NCBI GenBank assembly: GCA_030066455.1
Contig: JASJBQ010000149.1
Span: forward strand, 1-12,236
DNA length: 12,236 nucleotides
Direction: 5' to 3'
Origin: Desulfobacterales bacterium
GTDB lineage: Bacteria; Desulfobacterota; Desulfobacteria; Desulfobacterales; UBA5852
Shown here: piece after piece, positions 1 to 7,154 of the stretch
How positions within the stretch are numbered: position 1 is the first letter of the stretch
How the letters are laid out: every line of letters begins with the position of its first letter
The notes under the pieces: generated by a model
Databases searched by the model: none
The model's input: the letters and a program-made list of their open reading frames with translations, nothing else
What the model was told of the DNA's origin: nothing
Program-made: the position numbers and the translations under genes

Positions 1-58
1 CCAATGCGTCGGTATCGACCGATAAATTCCGCTTGAACTTGTAGCCCGGTAAATTCAT
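1..58 (-). CDS. Partial CDS, N-terminus only, unknown product
   Basis: An ATG at 58-56 opens a frame that runs to the left edge of the window (19 codons, starting MNLPGYKFKRNL). A GGAG ribosome-binding site lies a few bases upstream on the minus strand, and a sigma-70-like promoter lies further upstream (101-129), so a real leftward gene probably starts here. Too little is visible to name it. The 'PGYK' opening resembles the lead-in of some bacterial Ser/Thr kinases, but no glycine-rich loop is seen in the available residues, so I make no assignment. Confidence 0.45.
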   Translation of the reverse strand, partial: MNLPGYKFKRNLSVDTDAL

Positions 59-100
59 GCCCGCTCCAGATCCAATCCTTAGTATTTGTTTAAAAACAGT

Positions 101-129
101 TTCATACTCAGATGTGGTGGGTTTTTCAA
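101..129 (-). promoter_or_regulatory. Sigma-70-like promoter for the leftward edge gene
   Basis: On the minus strand TTGAAA (129-124, five of six matches to the -35 consensus) is followed after 17 bases by TATGAA (106-101, four of six to the -10). Transcription would start near 95 and give a leader of about 37 bases ahead of the ATG at 58. The surroundings are AT-richer than the rest of the window. Confidence 0.45.
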
Positions 130-437
130 GCCCAGAATCATACCGACAGCTCGATTCGCGGCCGGAATGGCTGCGGCAGGACGGCCAATAGGCCTTCAAG
201 GGGTCGATCAAATGGCCACGATCCGTCGCCGATTCCCTGGTCGCCGAGGGGCAGGCGCATTCGCTGATCCACCGCCGCGCAGCAATAAAAAAATGCACAC
301 GGCATTATCCTTTTGGATCCCATCCACGTTCTCCATTTTCAGACCACGATCCTGGCGCTGCGCCTGCCAGATTTTTCCGCTGTCAAATCAGGTGATTTGA
401 GCCCAAGCCTTGCATAGGGACCGCAGGTCTAAAAACC
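130..437. other. Intergenic stretch with no convincing gene
   Basis: This stretch lies between the leftward edge gene and the rightward sigma-54 operon. Short open frames exist on both strands (a 104-residue one on plus, a 61-residue one at 138-323 on minus). Neither has a recognisable protein pattern, and their composition looks like translated non-coding DNA. The only clear structure is the inverted repeat at 383-400. Confidence 0.5.
383..400. repeat. Perfect inverted repeat TCAAATCA-GG-TGATTTGA upstream of the sigma-54 promoter
   Basis: Two 8-base arms (383-390 and 393-400) are exact reverse complements separated by GG. The centre is about 72 bases before the predicted start near 464. A dyad of this size suits a dimeric DNA-binding regulator, and sigma-54 promoters need an upstream-bound activator, so it is a candidate activator site. 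The regulator is not encoded nearby, and the position is closer than many known activator sites. Confidence 0.4.
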
Positions 438-453
438 TGGCACGCAAATTGTT
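438..453 (+). promoter_or_regulatory. Sigma-54 (-24/-12) promoter
   Basis: The sequence TGGCACG-CAAA-TTGTT (438-453) matches the sigma-54 consensus TGGCACG-N4-TTGCW at every position of the -24 element and at all but one base of the -12 element (T in place of C after TTG). The GG-to-GT spacing is the required one. The predicted start is about 463-464, giving a leader of roughly 110 bases before the ATG at 577. A small hairpin (CAGGT 424-428 with ACCTG 435-439) overlaps its upstream edge. Confidence 0.65.
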
Positions 454-576
454 CTGGTTTATACCGTTTCGGCAGAATTGAACCGAGCATTGATCCCTGA
501 TGACCGACATGCTGGCCCGATCGCGATAACGCTGTCTTCTCTATCAGCCGGTTCCATGCAACCGGGGGAGGCTCCT

Positions 577-2019
577 ATGACCGCTGCAAAACTGTTGAAT
601 ATCTGGCCCCACGCACCCCTTCTGTCCGCGTTTTTCTGGATCACGGTCAGCGTCTTTTTACTCTACCTGGCCCGTACGCCGGCTCACCGCTCGATCTATT
701 CGCTCAGCCGCGTCATCCACAACGGCATGCGACTGCTGGCCCGCTCGACCCGGATGGCCGCTTCAGGCGTCAGCGATCGCAACAAGGAGGTGCTCTTCAA
801 CCTCGGGCGGGAATCGACCGAACGGATCATCATTCGGGAATTCCAGCGGGTGGATGGCGTCATCAAGCGCGACCTCAGCAGCTACCCGATACTGCAGAGG
901 GATATGTCCGATCAGATCGCCCGGATGGACGAAGACTACCTCAAAAGTGCTGAACTGCCTCCGCCGGTGCCCACCTGGGTGGATGCCGTTACCGCTCTCG
1001 GCAAGATTTCTTCCAAGGATGCATCGGTGGCCGCCATTCTCGAGCAGATCCATAAAACCATCAACAGCCAGCACAAAGGCGTTCTGGATGAATACCGCCG
1101 GGTGTCGAGCGACCGTCACGCCATCCTGCATAAGATGATGCCGCTTTGGCGCCGGCTGTCGGAAACGCTCGAACAGGCCTCCCAGCGATTCACCGGCCTG
1201 AACGAACGCGCCCAGGTCATCGATCGCCACATGCAGGCCTACCAGGAGATCCAGGACCGCTCGGAAAAGGCCGACCGGATGCTGACCTCGTCGGCCGCCA
1301 CGCAGTTCTTCATTGCCGGTTTCGTGCTCATGATCGCCATCGGGGGGGCCGTGATCAACTTCAACCTGATCGCCCTGCCCATGTCGGAAATGGTGGGCGG
1401 CGGCAGCTATATCGGTGCGTTCAAGACCTCCGACGTGGCCGCCATGGTCATCATCCTGGTGGAACTGGCCATGGGTCTCTATCTGATGGAGTCGCTGCGC
1501 ATCACCCGCCTGTTTCCCATCATCGGGCAGATGGACGACCGCACCCGGCGACGCATGATCTGGATCACCTTCACGATTCTCTTTATCATGGCCGGTGTCG
1601 AGGCCTCCCTGGCCTTCATGCGCGACCGCCTGGCCGCCGATATCCAGGCCCTGCGCCAGTCGCTGGCCGACGTGGAGGTCGTGGCGGCCGCCAACAACTG
1701 GATTCCCACCGTGGGCCAGATGGTCATGGGCTTTATCCTGCCCTTTGCCCTGGCCTTCGTGGCCATCCCCCTCGAATCTTTCGTGCACGCGGCCCGCACC
1801 GTTCTGGGCAGCGTGTTGGCGGCCCTGCTCAATGGGCTGGCGTTCGCCTTCCGCCTGGTGGGCAACGTGGTCCGCTACGGTGGCGAGTTCGGTGTCAATC
1901 TCTACGATCTGGCCATTTTCCCCTCTCTCTGGATCGAGCGTCTCATCCTCGAAAAACGCCGCCGGCCGGAGGCAACCAAAGCCGCCGATACCGGCGAACT
2001 GGCGGAGGAAACCTCATGA
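577..2019 (+). CDS. Polytopic membrane protein with long coiled-coil-like region, unknown family
   Basis: A 480-residue protein I cannot assign to a named family. Its ATG at 577 is preceded by GGGGGAGG five bases away, which decides the start over the in-frame ATG at 556 and TTG at 478. One hydrophobic helix at about residues 14-32 is followed by some 200 mostly polar, helix-rich residues with coiled-coil character around 150-235. Four more membrane segments follow at about 242-264, 285-305, 327-347 and 379-399, then an amphipathic or hydrophobic stretch at 405-430 and a charged tail. It is the first gene of the sigma-54 unit, and its TGA overlaps the ATG of the von Willebrand A lipoprotein (ATGA, 2016-2019), so the two are translationally coupled. 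A scaffold or transducer role in the envelope is a guess. Confidence 0.9.
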   Translation: MTAAKLLNIWPHAPLLSAFFWITVSVFLLYLARTPAHRSIYSLSRVIHNGMRLLARSTRMAASGVSDRNKEVLFNLGRESTERIIIREFQRVDGVIKRDLSSYPILQRDMSDQIARMDEDYLKSAELPPPVPTWVDAVTALGKISSKDASVAAILEQIHKTINSQHKGVLDEYRRVSSDRHAILHKMMPLWRRLSETLEQASQRFTGLNERAQVIDRHMQAYQEIQDRSEKADRMLTSSAATQFFIAGFVLMIAIGGAVINFNLIALPMSEMVGGGSYIGAFKTSDVAAMVIILVELAMGLYLMESLRITRLFPIIGQMDDRTRRRMIWITFTILFIMAGVEASLAFMRDRLAADIQALRQSLADVEVVAAANNWIPTVGQMVMGFILPFALAFVAIPLESFVHAARTVLGSVLAALLNGLAFAFRLVGNVVRYGGEFGVNLYDLAIFPSLWIERLILEKRRRPEATKAADTGELAEETS

Positions 2020-2666
2020 AACGATTGCTCATGATCGTCCTGATCGGCATCCTTGTGCTGGGCGGTGGCTGCGCCGACAGCACCAGCCGGGCGCGCAGCG
2101 TGTTTTTGCTGCTCGACACCTCCGGCACCTACAAGGCTGAAATCGACAAGGCCCGCGCGATCATCAACTACCTGCTGGGCACCTTCGAGCCGGGCGACTC
2201 CATGGCCGTGGCCCGCATCGACAGCGGCAGCTTCAGCGAAAAAGATATCGTGGCCAAGGTGACGTTCGACCGGCGTCCCTCGGTGGCCACCGAGCAAAAG
2301 CGACTGTTCAAGGCCCAAATCGACCGCTTTATCGCCCAATCCGGGAGCAGCGCCCATACCGACATCACCGGCGGCGTGGTCCAGGCCGTTCAATACCTGA
2401 ACGAAACCGGAGCCGGCTATCGGTACATCCTCATTTTCTCGGATCTGGAGGAGGATCTGGCCAGGGGGCATGTGCGCGACTTCCCCCTGGAAATGGATGG
2501 CTGCCAGGCGATCGCATTAAACGTCACCAAGCTGCGCAGCGACAATGTTGACCCCCGGCAGTACTTCAAGCGGGTGGAAGACTGGAAAAAACGGGTCGAA
2601 GACGGTGGCGGATCCTGGCGCCTGCTCAACGATCTGGAACGCCTGGACCGCATCCTCGAAAGCTGA
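2016..2666 (+). CDS. von Willebrand factor A (MIDAS) lipoprotein
   Basis: A 216-residue protein. The ATG at 2016 has GGAGGAA five bases upstream. Residues 1-18 form a lipoprotein-type signal (KR, hydrophobic core, LGGG) ahead of Cys19; Gly at -3 makes the lipobox slightly unusual. Ala at +2 would not give inner-membrane retention by the E. coli rule. The rest is a compact VWA domain with a complete metal-ion-dependent adhesion site: Asp34-x-Ser36-x-Thr38, Thr115-Asp116 and Asp143 in FSDLEED. VWA domains bind protein partners through Mg2+, so it probably acts in the envelope on a partner such as the upstream membrane protein. It is coupled to that gene by a 4-base overlap. The partner and function are not known. 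Confidence 0.88.
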   Translation: MKRLLMIVLIGILVLGGGCADSTSRARSVFLLLDTSGTYKAEIDKARAIINYLLGTFEPGDSMAVARIDSGSFSEKDIVAKVTFDRRPSVATEQKRLFKAQIDRFIAQSGSSAHTDITGGVVQAVQYLNETGAGYRYILIFSDLEEDLARGHVRDFPLEMDGCQAIALNVTKLRSDNVDPRQYFKRVEDWKKRVEDGGGSWRLLNDLERLDRILES

Positions 2667-2741
2667 CCGGGCTATAGCAGGGCCTGGTTTCAGCTTCGGT
2701 CGGACAGGTCGCACGCCGGCGCGAAGCGGCCGGTCGTTCAT

Positions 2742-2768
2742 CCTTAGGGAAAAAGGCTGCCCGTAAGG
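2742..2768 (+). other. Possible mRNA hairpin between the VWA and small coiled-coil genes
   Basis: CCTTAGGG (2742-2749) can pair with CCC-G-TAAGG (2760-2768) through one bulged G, closing a 10-base loop. A second short palindrome, AAGGGG-GG-CCCCTT, overlaps it at 2765-2778. No T-run follows, so it is not a classical terminator. It lies in the 144-base spacer before the 66-residue gene and could alter message stability. Confidence 0.3.
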
Positions 2769-2810
2769 GGGGCCCCTTCCGTAGTCAACGCCATGGGAAG
2801 GGAAGTCGAC

Positions 2811-3011
2811 ATGCGAACCATTATGATCGTGGGACTCTTGGTGGTCATGTTGATTGCCGGCATCCTGACGATGCAGAACCTGGGAGTTCGCTCCAGCGAC
2901 GGTAAGACAGAAATCCAGGCCCGGGATTCTATCGACCAGGCCGAAGACGCCGCCGAAGCCGCCAAAGCCAAGGTGCAGGACTTGGAAGAGCGGTTGAACC
3001 GGAACGACTGA
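2811..3011 (+). CDS. Small membrane-anchored coiled-coil protein
   Basis: A 66-residue protein of unknown family. The ATG at 2811 follows GGAAGGGAAG with a 5-base spacer. An in-frame ATG at 2793 lacks such a site, so I prefer 2811. Residues 4-22 are one hydrophobic helix; residues 38-66 are rich in Ala, Glu, Lys and Asp with a heptad-like pattern (for example DQAEDAAEAAKAKVQDLEER). It probably anchors in the inner membrane with a short helical tail and could contact the coiled-coil region of the first gene in this unit. It is 144 bases behind the VWA gene on the same strand, so co-transcription is likely but not certain. Confidence 0.75.
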   Translation: MRTIMIVGLLVVMLIAGILTMQNLGVRSSDGKTEIQARDSIDQAEDAAEAAKAKVQDLEERLNRND

Positions 3012-3015
3012 CCCA

Positions 3016-3029
3016 CCGGTGCTAACCGG
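3016..3029. terminator. Short hairpin between convergent genes
   Basis: CCGGT (3016-3020) and ACCGG (3025-3029) are exact complements around a GCTA loop that contains the stop codon of the leftward dehydrogenase. The convergent genes are only 10 bases apart. The stem is short and lacks a T-run on either strand, so termination activity is doubtful. Confidence 0.25.
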
Positions 3030-3882
3030 CCAGGAACTTCCAAACGGCAGCGAAGTCCTGCTTGCCCCAACCCGCCTTCTCCGCCAGGGCGTAGACTTCC
3101 TTGATGGCATTGAGGGTGGGCAGGGCGGCGCCCTGCTCGTAAGCGCTCTGGGCCGCCAGATGGAGATCCTTGCGCATCCAGCGCAGGGGGAAATGGGCCC
3201 CGAAGTCGTCCTGATCGATCAGCGCCTGTTTGGCCTTGAGAAACGGGGCGCTCACCGGAGCCTCCAGCAACACGTCGGCCAGCTTCTCGCGGGGGAGCCC
3301 CAGCGCGTCGCCCAACACCAGCGCTTCCGCGTAGGCGGCCATGGCGCTGCCCAGCATGAGGTTGAAAACCATCTTCATGGCCGCCCCCTGGCCAACGCCC
3401 CCCAGCTGTAAAACTTTCTTGCCCATGCTGTCGAAGAGGGGGCGGCAGAAATCGATGTCATCCTTGCGGCCCCCGGCCAGGAATACCAGTTCGCCGGCCG
3501 CGGCCGGCCCTTTGGTCCCGGCCACGGGGGCGTCGATCAAATGGACGCCCTGGGCCCCGGCCAGTCCGGCCATCCAGCGCACGAAACCGGGGTGCACGGT
3601 GGAGCAGTCCACCCAGCGGCTGCCCCGCGGCATGGCGGCCAGGAAACCGTCATCCTCCAGGGCCAGCGTCTGAACGGCCACAGGGGTCGCGAGCATGGTC
3701 ACCAGCACCTCGACGTCGCGGACGGCCAGGGCCGGGGTCTCGGCCCAGGCGGCGCCCGCCGCCGTGAGCGCATCGGCCTTTTCCCGCGTGCGGTTGTAGA
3801 CCTGCAGCGCGTGGCCGTCTGCCAGCAGATTGCGTGCCATCCGCCGGCCCATGATGCCCAGACCGATAAATCCAATCCGCAT
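3022..3882 (-). CDS. NAD(P)-dependent beta-hydroxyacid dehydrogenase (GLYR/3-hydroxyisobutyrate dehydrogenase family)
   Basis: A 286-residue protein, the usual length of the family. The ATG at 3882 has AAGGAT upstream and starts directly at MRIGFIGLGIMG; an upstream in-frame ATG would add ten residues before the Rossmann strand and is less likely. The dinucleotide-binding GxGxxG is Gly7-Gly12. Asn30-Arg31-Thr32 at the end of the second strand suggests NADP(H) rather than NAD(H). The substrate motif DAPVAGTKGPA starts at residue 117, the catalytic Lys is Lys170 with Asn174, and Lys238-Asp239 is the later conserved pair. The motif most resembles glyoxylate/succinic-semialdehyde reductases, so it probably reduces a small semialdehyde or oxoacid in the cytoplasm. 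The exact substrate cannot be read from sequence. Confidence 0.9.
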   Translation of the reverse strand: MRIGFIGLGIMGRRMARNLLADGHALQVYNRTREKADALTAAGAAWAETPALAVRDVEVLVTMLATPVAVQTLALEDDGFLAAMPRGSRWVDCSTVHPGFVRWMAGLAGAQGVHLIDAPVAGTKGPAAAGELVFLAGGRKDDIDFCRPLFDSMGKKVLQLGGVGQGAAMKMVFNLMLGSAMAAYAEALVLGDALGLPREKLADVLLEAPVSAPFLKAKQALIDQDDFGAHFPLRWMRKDLHLAAQSAYEQGAALPTLNAIKEVYALAEKAGWGKQDFAAVWKFLAG

Positions 3883-3927
3883 GTTGAATCCTTTCGGCAG
3901 TCGCCAGTTCAAAGATTGTCACCGGCG

Positions 3928-3962
3928 GGGACCTCACGCCGACCGGTCAGGCGGCTGGTCCC
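3928..3962. repeat. Multi-segment inverted repeat upstream of the dehydrogenase
   Basis: GGGACC (3928-3933) pairs with GGTCCC (3957-3962). Inside it CGCC (3937-3940) pairs with GGCG (3951-3954), around a GACCGGTC core. It sits 46-80 bases upstream of the dehydrogenase ATG at 3882, in its promoter or leader. It could be an operator or an mRNA structure. No T-run follows on either strand. Confidence 0.35.
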
Positions 3963-3984
3963 TGAGGGTTAAACCGTCCGTCGC

Positions 3985-4008
3985 TGAAAATGCCGGGGAG
4001 CGCCCCGG
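3985..4008 (-). terminator. Probable intrinsic terminator after mscS
   Basis: Reading the minus strand just past the mscS stop, CCGGGG (4008-4003), a four-base loop and CCCCGG (3998-3993) form a perfect 6-bp GC stem. CATTTTC follows. The stem and short T-rich tail sit where mscS transcripts should end, and they separate it from the dehydrogenase. Confidence 0.55.
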
Positions 4009-4017
4009 TCGTTGACG

Positions 4018-4839
4018 TCAGGCCGCGTTCTGTTGGTAGAGGTGCACGTCACGCTGCGGGAAGGGGATACTGACCCCGGCGGCATCAAAACGCTTCTTGA
4101 TGGTTTCGGTCACGTCGAAGTAGACGCCCCAGTAGTCGCCGGTGTTGACCCAGGGGCGCACGACGAAATTAACCGAACTGTCCGCCAGTTCGGATAAGGC
4201 AATTTGCGGCGGCGGGTTCTTCAAAATGCGCTCTTCAGCCGCCAGGACTTCTTGCATAATGGCTTTGGCCTTGTCGATGTCGTCTTCGTAGCCGATACCG
4301 AAGACCATGTCCACGCGCCGGGTGCCGGTGGCCGACCAGTTGACGATGTTGTCGTCGGTGAGCTTGGCATTGGGGATGATAATGATTTTGTTGTCCGGCG
4401 TTTTGAGCTGGGTGGTGAATATCTGGATATTTTCAACTGTGCCGGCCACTCCGGCGCCCTCGATATAGTCACCGACCCGAAAGGGGCGGAAGAAGATCAG
4501 CATGAATCCGGCGGCAAAATTGGCCAGCGAACCTTGCAGCGCCAGCCCCACAGCCAGACCGGCAGCACCGATGACGGCGATAAACGATGTGGTCTGGATG
4601 CCCAGCTGGCTGAGGGCGGCCAGGACAACAAAGGTGAACAGCGCATAATAGGTCAGGCTGCCGACAAAACCCGTCAAGGTCGGGTCGACATCACGCTTTT
4701 CCATCAGGCGCTGGACCAGCCGACCGAAAAAGCGCGCAATCCAGCGCCCGATAATCAGAATGACCAGGGCCGTCAGAATGCGTACACCGTAGAAAGCGAG
4801 CAGTTCCCCACCCTTGTTGATCAGAGCTTCCCAGTTCAT
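4018..4839 (-). CDS. mscS: Small-conductance mechanosensitive channel MscS
   Basis: A 273-residue protein close in length to E. coli MscS (286). The ATG at 4839 follows GGGAGGG with a 5-base gap; longer in-frame starts lack this. Three membrane helices lie at about residues 20-40, 62-80 and 86-118. The pore helix carries the MscS signature GLAVGLALQGSLANFAAG, with pore-constriction leucines at about Leu95 and Leu99 and the hinge Gly103. The cytoplasmic beta domain contains FRPFRVGDYIEGAGVAGTV and IPNAKL, and the C-terminal domain contains NFVVRPWVNTGDYW and PFPQRDV. The homoheptamer in the inner membrane opens under high tension to release solutes in hypo-osmotic shock. It appears to be a single-gene unit. 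Confidence 0.95.
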   Translation of the reverse strand: MNWEALINKGGELLAFYGVRILTALVILIIGRWIARFFGRLVQRLMEKRDVDPTLTGFVGSLTYYALFTFVVLAALSQLGIQTTSFIAVIGAAGLAVGLALQGSLANFAAGFMLIFFRPFRVGDYIEGAGVAGTVENIQIFTTQLKTPDNKIIIIPNAKLTDDNIVNWSATGTRRVDMVFGIGYEDDIDKAKAIMQEVLAAEERILKNPPPQIALSELADSSVNFVVRPWVNTGDYWGVYFDVTETIKKRFDAAGVSIPFPQRDVHLYQQNAA

Positions 4840-5125
4840 GAAATCCCTCCCGTTAATTGTGATCGGTTCAGTGGCCCGCAGCGCGATTCGCCGAACAGAC
4901 GACACCAAATTTGTGCTTGGAAATGCAATTGCGGGTGAGACGTCGATGAGGTGTTTTAAGCTGCCGTCCTGCCGTCAACCAAAGCCAATCTAAAGTAGGA
5001 CTCAGGAGAGAATCGTCAAGTCTTCCAGCAGTTTAAACGCTATATTCGCTGCTGCCGACATCGATCGTACAGGCCCCTGAAGACTTGTTCGAGAAAGGTC
5101 GCCGACGCGGTGGGCAACCGGATTG
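4840..5125. other. Intergenic region, mscS promoter side
   Basis: No gene is seen. On the minus strand TTGACG (5019-5014) lies 16 bases from TACTTT (4997-4992), a weak candidate promoter for mscS that I do not list separately. The main structure is the nested inverted repeat at 5017-5087. The region also takes the 3' end of the leftward exonuclease/GIY-YIG message. Confidence 0.4.
5017..5087. repeat. Nested inverted repeat, possible structured RNA or small repeat element
   Basis: Outer arms CAAGTCTTC (5017-5025) and GAAGACTTG (5079-5087) are perfect 9-bp complements. Directly inside the left arm, CAGCAG (5026-5031) pairs with CTGCTG (5049-5054) around an AT-rich 17-base loop. The remaining 24 bases contain ATCGATCG-type short palindromes. 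It lies about 40 bases past the stop of the exonuclease/GIY-YIG gene, so it may protect or end that message, or be a copy of a dispersed repeat. No transposase is near. Confidence 0.4.
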
Positions 5126-6895
5126 TCAAATTAAATTCAGTAGACGCGCAAGGCCCCGGCGCCCGATAATGCCACCGACGGCGGGTTGAATACGAACGAA
5201 ACGTCTCTCGCCCGTCAGGCGGCGTAATTCGGTGGTGAGCACCCGCATGCGGTCGTAGGTGGCCGCCGTTGTGAAAACCGCGCGTTCGAGGAAGACCGGC
5301 AAAGTGGCCGGGGACGACGGAAAGGCCATAGGGTCCCCGGCTTTCTCCTGGGTACCGGGGTAGATACGGCCCTCGCGGATGTGCAGGCGACGCTCCGCGA
5401 GGGGTTTCTGGCCGGCGGTATGCCAGCAGAGGCTGGCATTGGCGAGGATCTGCAGCCAGCGTCCGCGACGGACCAGCTGGCTTCCCCGGCGCACGATACC
5501 GTCGAGCATGGCCACCACGGCCGCAACGTCCCAATCATTTGGGACGTCGTCTTCCCCACCGACATCCATTTGAGCGTCCCTTTCCGAGCAGGCCCCCTGG
5601 TGCTGCCGCCACAATAACAGCCCCCGTTTGAGCAGAAGTCTTCCCGTACGGGTCAGATCGCCCGGGAAGGCGCAGAACTCCCGGTAGCGGTCCAAACCTT
5701 CCTCCAGAATGCCGCCCGGTGGCAAATAGGTGGCGGGCATGTCAAAGGCTGCGGCCAACGCCTCCTCCCCCTGGGGGAGGGCCGGTTCGGGCCGGCCGCA
5801 CCAGGAAACGACAAACCGGAAGGCCGCAAGCGAACGCTCGGCGGGCAGAGGACCCACCGGGCACTTCGGGTCCCCCGGAATACCGGCGGTTTGAAAATCC
5901 TGGGTAAAGTACGCCGGGGCGGCTTCCCTCGGTTTGAGTGCGATATTGTAGGGCGGTGCCGCCTCCTTGATGAGGTCGGCTTCCAGGAGGGCGGCCTCCA
6001 GCGCCGTGGGGGTGGGCGTGTAATCGAGGCTGCGGGCCTGGGTCAGCATTTCGAGAATATGCTCCGGATGCCGGCGTCGGGACTGGAAATAGCTGTTGAT
6101 CCGGCGCCGGAGAGATCGCGTCTTGCCTACGTAAAGCAGATCCCCGTTGCCTCGGCGCATCCGGTAGACTCCGGGAGCATCCGGTAGGCCGCGCCGCAGC
6201 GGATCCGGCATGGGATAGATTCGTGCCGCCCGATCGGCCGCCGGCGGACGGCGCAGCCAGGCCGCCAGCTGCGACCACCTGCGGATGCCTTTCGACATTA
6301 GAAGCGGTACCAGATGCGCCCAGATTCCCCGCGTGGCCGCGGCGTGATCGGCAGCCCGTTTGCGTTCACCGAGCGTGACGCCGAAGTAGCCGGCGAGGGC
6401 GCGCAGCCCGCAGCGGGGCAGGTGGGGCAGCAGACGGCGGGCAATCGCGTGGGTGCAGACAATCTCGAACGGCAAGTTGCCATCGTATCCGCAGCGGGCG
6501 TGCAGTGCCTCGAGGAACGGGACTTCAAACCGGGCGTAGTGAATCAGGAGGATGCCGCCGGCCCCCCTGGCCGGGACGGGCAGGTCGCCCGCCGCCGCCA
6601 GCAGCCGCTGCCATGCGGCCTCAGGCTCGAGGGCGGTTTCAAGATCAGATGCCTGAACGCCGGTCAACTTAGCGACCACTGGTGTCAGCCGGGCCCCTTC
6701 CGGCAGGGCAAGCAGGTGGGCGCAAGGATCCTGCGGCGCCAGGCCCGCGACCGGATCTATCCGCGCCCAGCCGATTTCAACGACATGGTCACGCCCGGCG
6801 CGCGCGCCGGTGGTCTGGCAGTCGACCGCCAGTGCGGTCAGCGTTTCCAGCGGTGGATCGATGCCAGCGGGTAAGCCGGCGGCAGACGGATTCAT
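5126..6895 (-). CDS. DEDDh exonuclease-like / GIY-YIG nuclease fusion
   Basis: A 589-residue protein. Residues 18-200 have the fold pattern of a DnaQ-type 3'-5' exonuclease. The metal ligands look altered: motif I reads Asp25-Cys-Gln27-TTG where Asp-x-Glu is expected, motif II reads HYARFE (119-124) with Glu for Asp, and motif III has Lys179 and His184 where His and Asp are expected. Residues 236-320 are a UvrC/Cho-like GIY-YIG domain with the key residues present: GVY (242-244), YVGK (255-258), Arg near 264, Glu305 and Asn317. The last 260 residues are not recognised. It could incise or process damaged DNA in the cytoplasm. The ATG is in frame with, and 30 bases after, the stop of the DUF6485 gene; its ribosome-binding site is weak (GGA), which suggests coupled translation. 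Confidence 0.88.
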   Translation of the reverse strand: MNPSAAGLPAGIDPPLETLTALAVDCQTTGARAGRDHVVEIGWARIDPVAGLAPQDPCAHLLALPEGARLTPVVAKLTGVQASDLETALEPEAAWQRLLAAAGDLPVPARGAGGILLIHYARFEVPFLEALHARCGYDGNLPFEIVCTHAIARRLLPHLPRCGLRALAGYFGVTLGERKRAADHAAATRGIWAHLVPLLMSKGIRRWSQLAAWLRRPPAADRAARIYPMPDPLRRGLPDAPGVYRMRRGNGDLLYVGKTRSLRRRINSYFQSRRRHPEHILEMLTQARSLDYTPTPTALEAALLEADLIKEAAPPYNIALKPREAAPAYFTQDFQTAGIPGDPKCPVGPLPAERSLAAFRFVVSWCGRPEPALPQGEEALAAAFDMPATYLPPGGILEEGLDRYREFCAFPGDLTRTGRLLLKRGLLLWRQHQGACSERDAQMDVGGEDDVPNDWDVAAVVAMLDGIVRRGSQLVRRGRWLQILANASLCWHTAGQKPLAERRLHIREGRIYPGTQEKAGDPMAFPSSPATLPVFLERAVFTTAATYDRMRVLTTELRRLTGERRFVRIQPAVGGIIGRRGLARLLNLI

Positions 6896-6925
6896 CAGGC
6901 CGGATCCATCATCGGAATGACGTTG

Positions 6926-7129
6926 TCAGACGCGGCCCTCCTGGACCAGGCGCGCAAAATGTTCGAAAGAGCGGTCGTAGGTTTTTTCGGCATCGGCCGG
7001 AAAGACACAGGCCGGCAGCTGTCTATTGCGCGTGTGGTAGGTCAGGCATTCGCAGCAGTTGCCTTTACGACTGCAGGGTTCGTAGGTACAGTTGCAGCGG
7101 GCGAGGTTTTTTTCCTTGATGCAGTCCAT
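6926..7129 (-). CDS. DUF6485 family Cys-rich small protein
   Basis: A 67-residue protein. The ATG at 7129 follows a strong AAGGAG with a 5-base spacer, so this start is preferred over much longer upstream extension in the same frame. It has eight cysteines (3, 12, 14, 19, 25, 26, 28, 41), arranged as CxC-x4-C-x5-CCxC and a later Cys, a pattern suited to Zn or an Fe-S cluster. The LPACVFP and [13 protein letters not shown] segments match my memory of DUF6485 proteins of anaerobic bacteria. The function of the family is not known to me. It is the middle gene of a leftward unit, 25 bases behind the hydrolase and 30 bases ahead of the exonuclease/GIY-YIG gene. Confidence 0.85.
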   Translation of the reverse strand: MDCIKEKNLARCNCTYEPCSRKGNCCECLTYHTRNRQLPACVFPADAEKTYDRSFEHFARLVQEGRV

Positions 7130-7154
7130 TGAAACTCCTTCAGCAGACAACCGG

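Noticed and set aside
138..323. 61-residue minus-strand open frame with a GGAG-like site upstream
   Set aside because: No protein-like pattern or known motif, and it fills a gap between divergent promoters; a real small gene cannot be fully excluded.
478..576. TTG-initiated longer start for the first membrane protein
   Set aside because: The 33 extra residues are not helix- or signal-like, and the strong GGGGGAGG site belongs to the ATG at 577.
763..1788. 341-residue open frame on the minus strand
   Set aside because: It lies antisense to the membrane protein gene, is His/Gly/Asp-rich shadow-like sequence, and has no recognisable domain.
1146..2015. Long upstream extension of the VWA frame
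   Set aside because: The frame is open by chance over the membrane gene; the lipoprotein signal and ribosome-binding site place the start at 2016.
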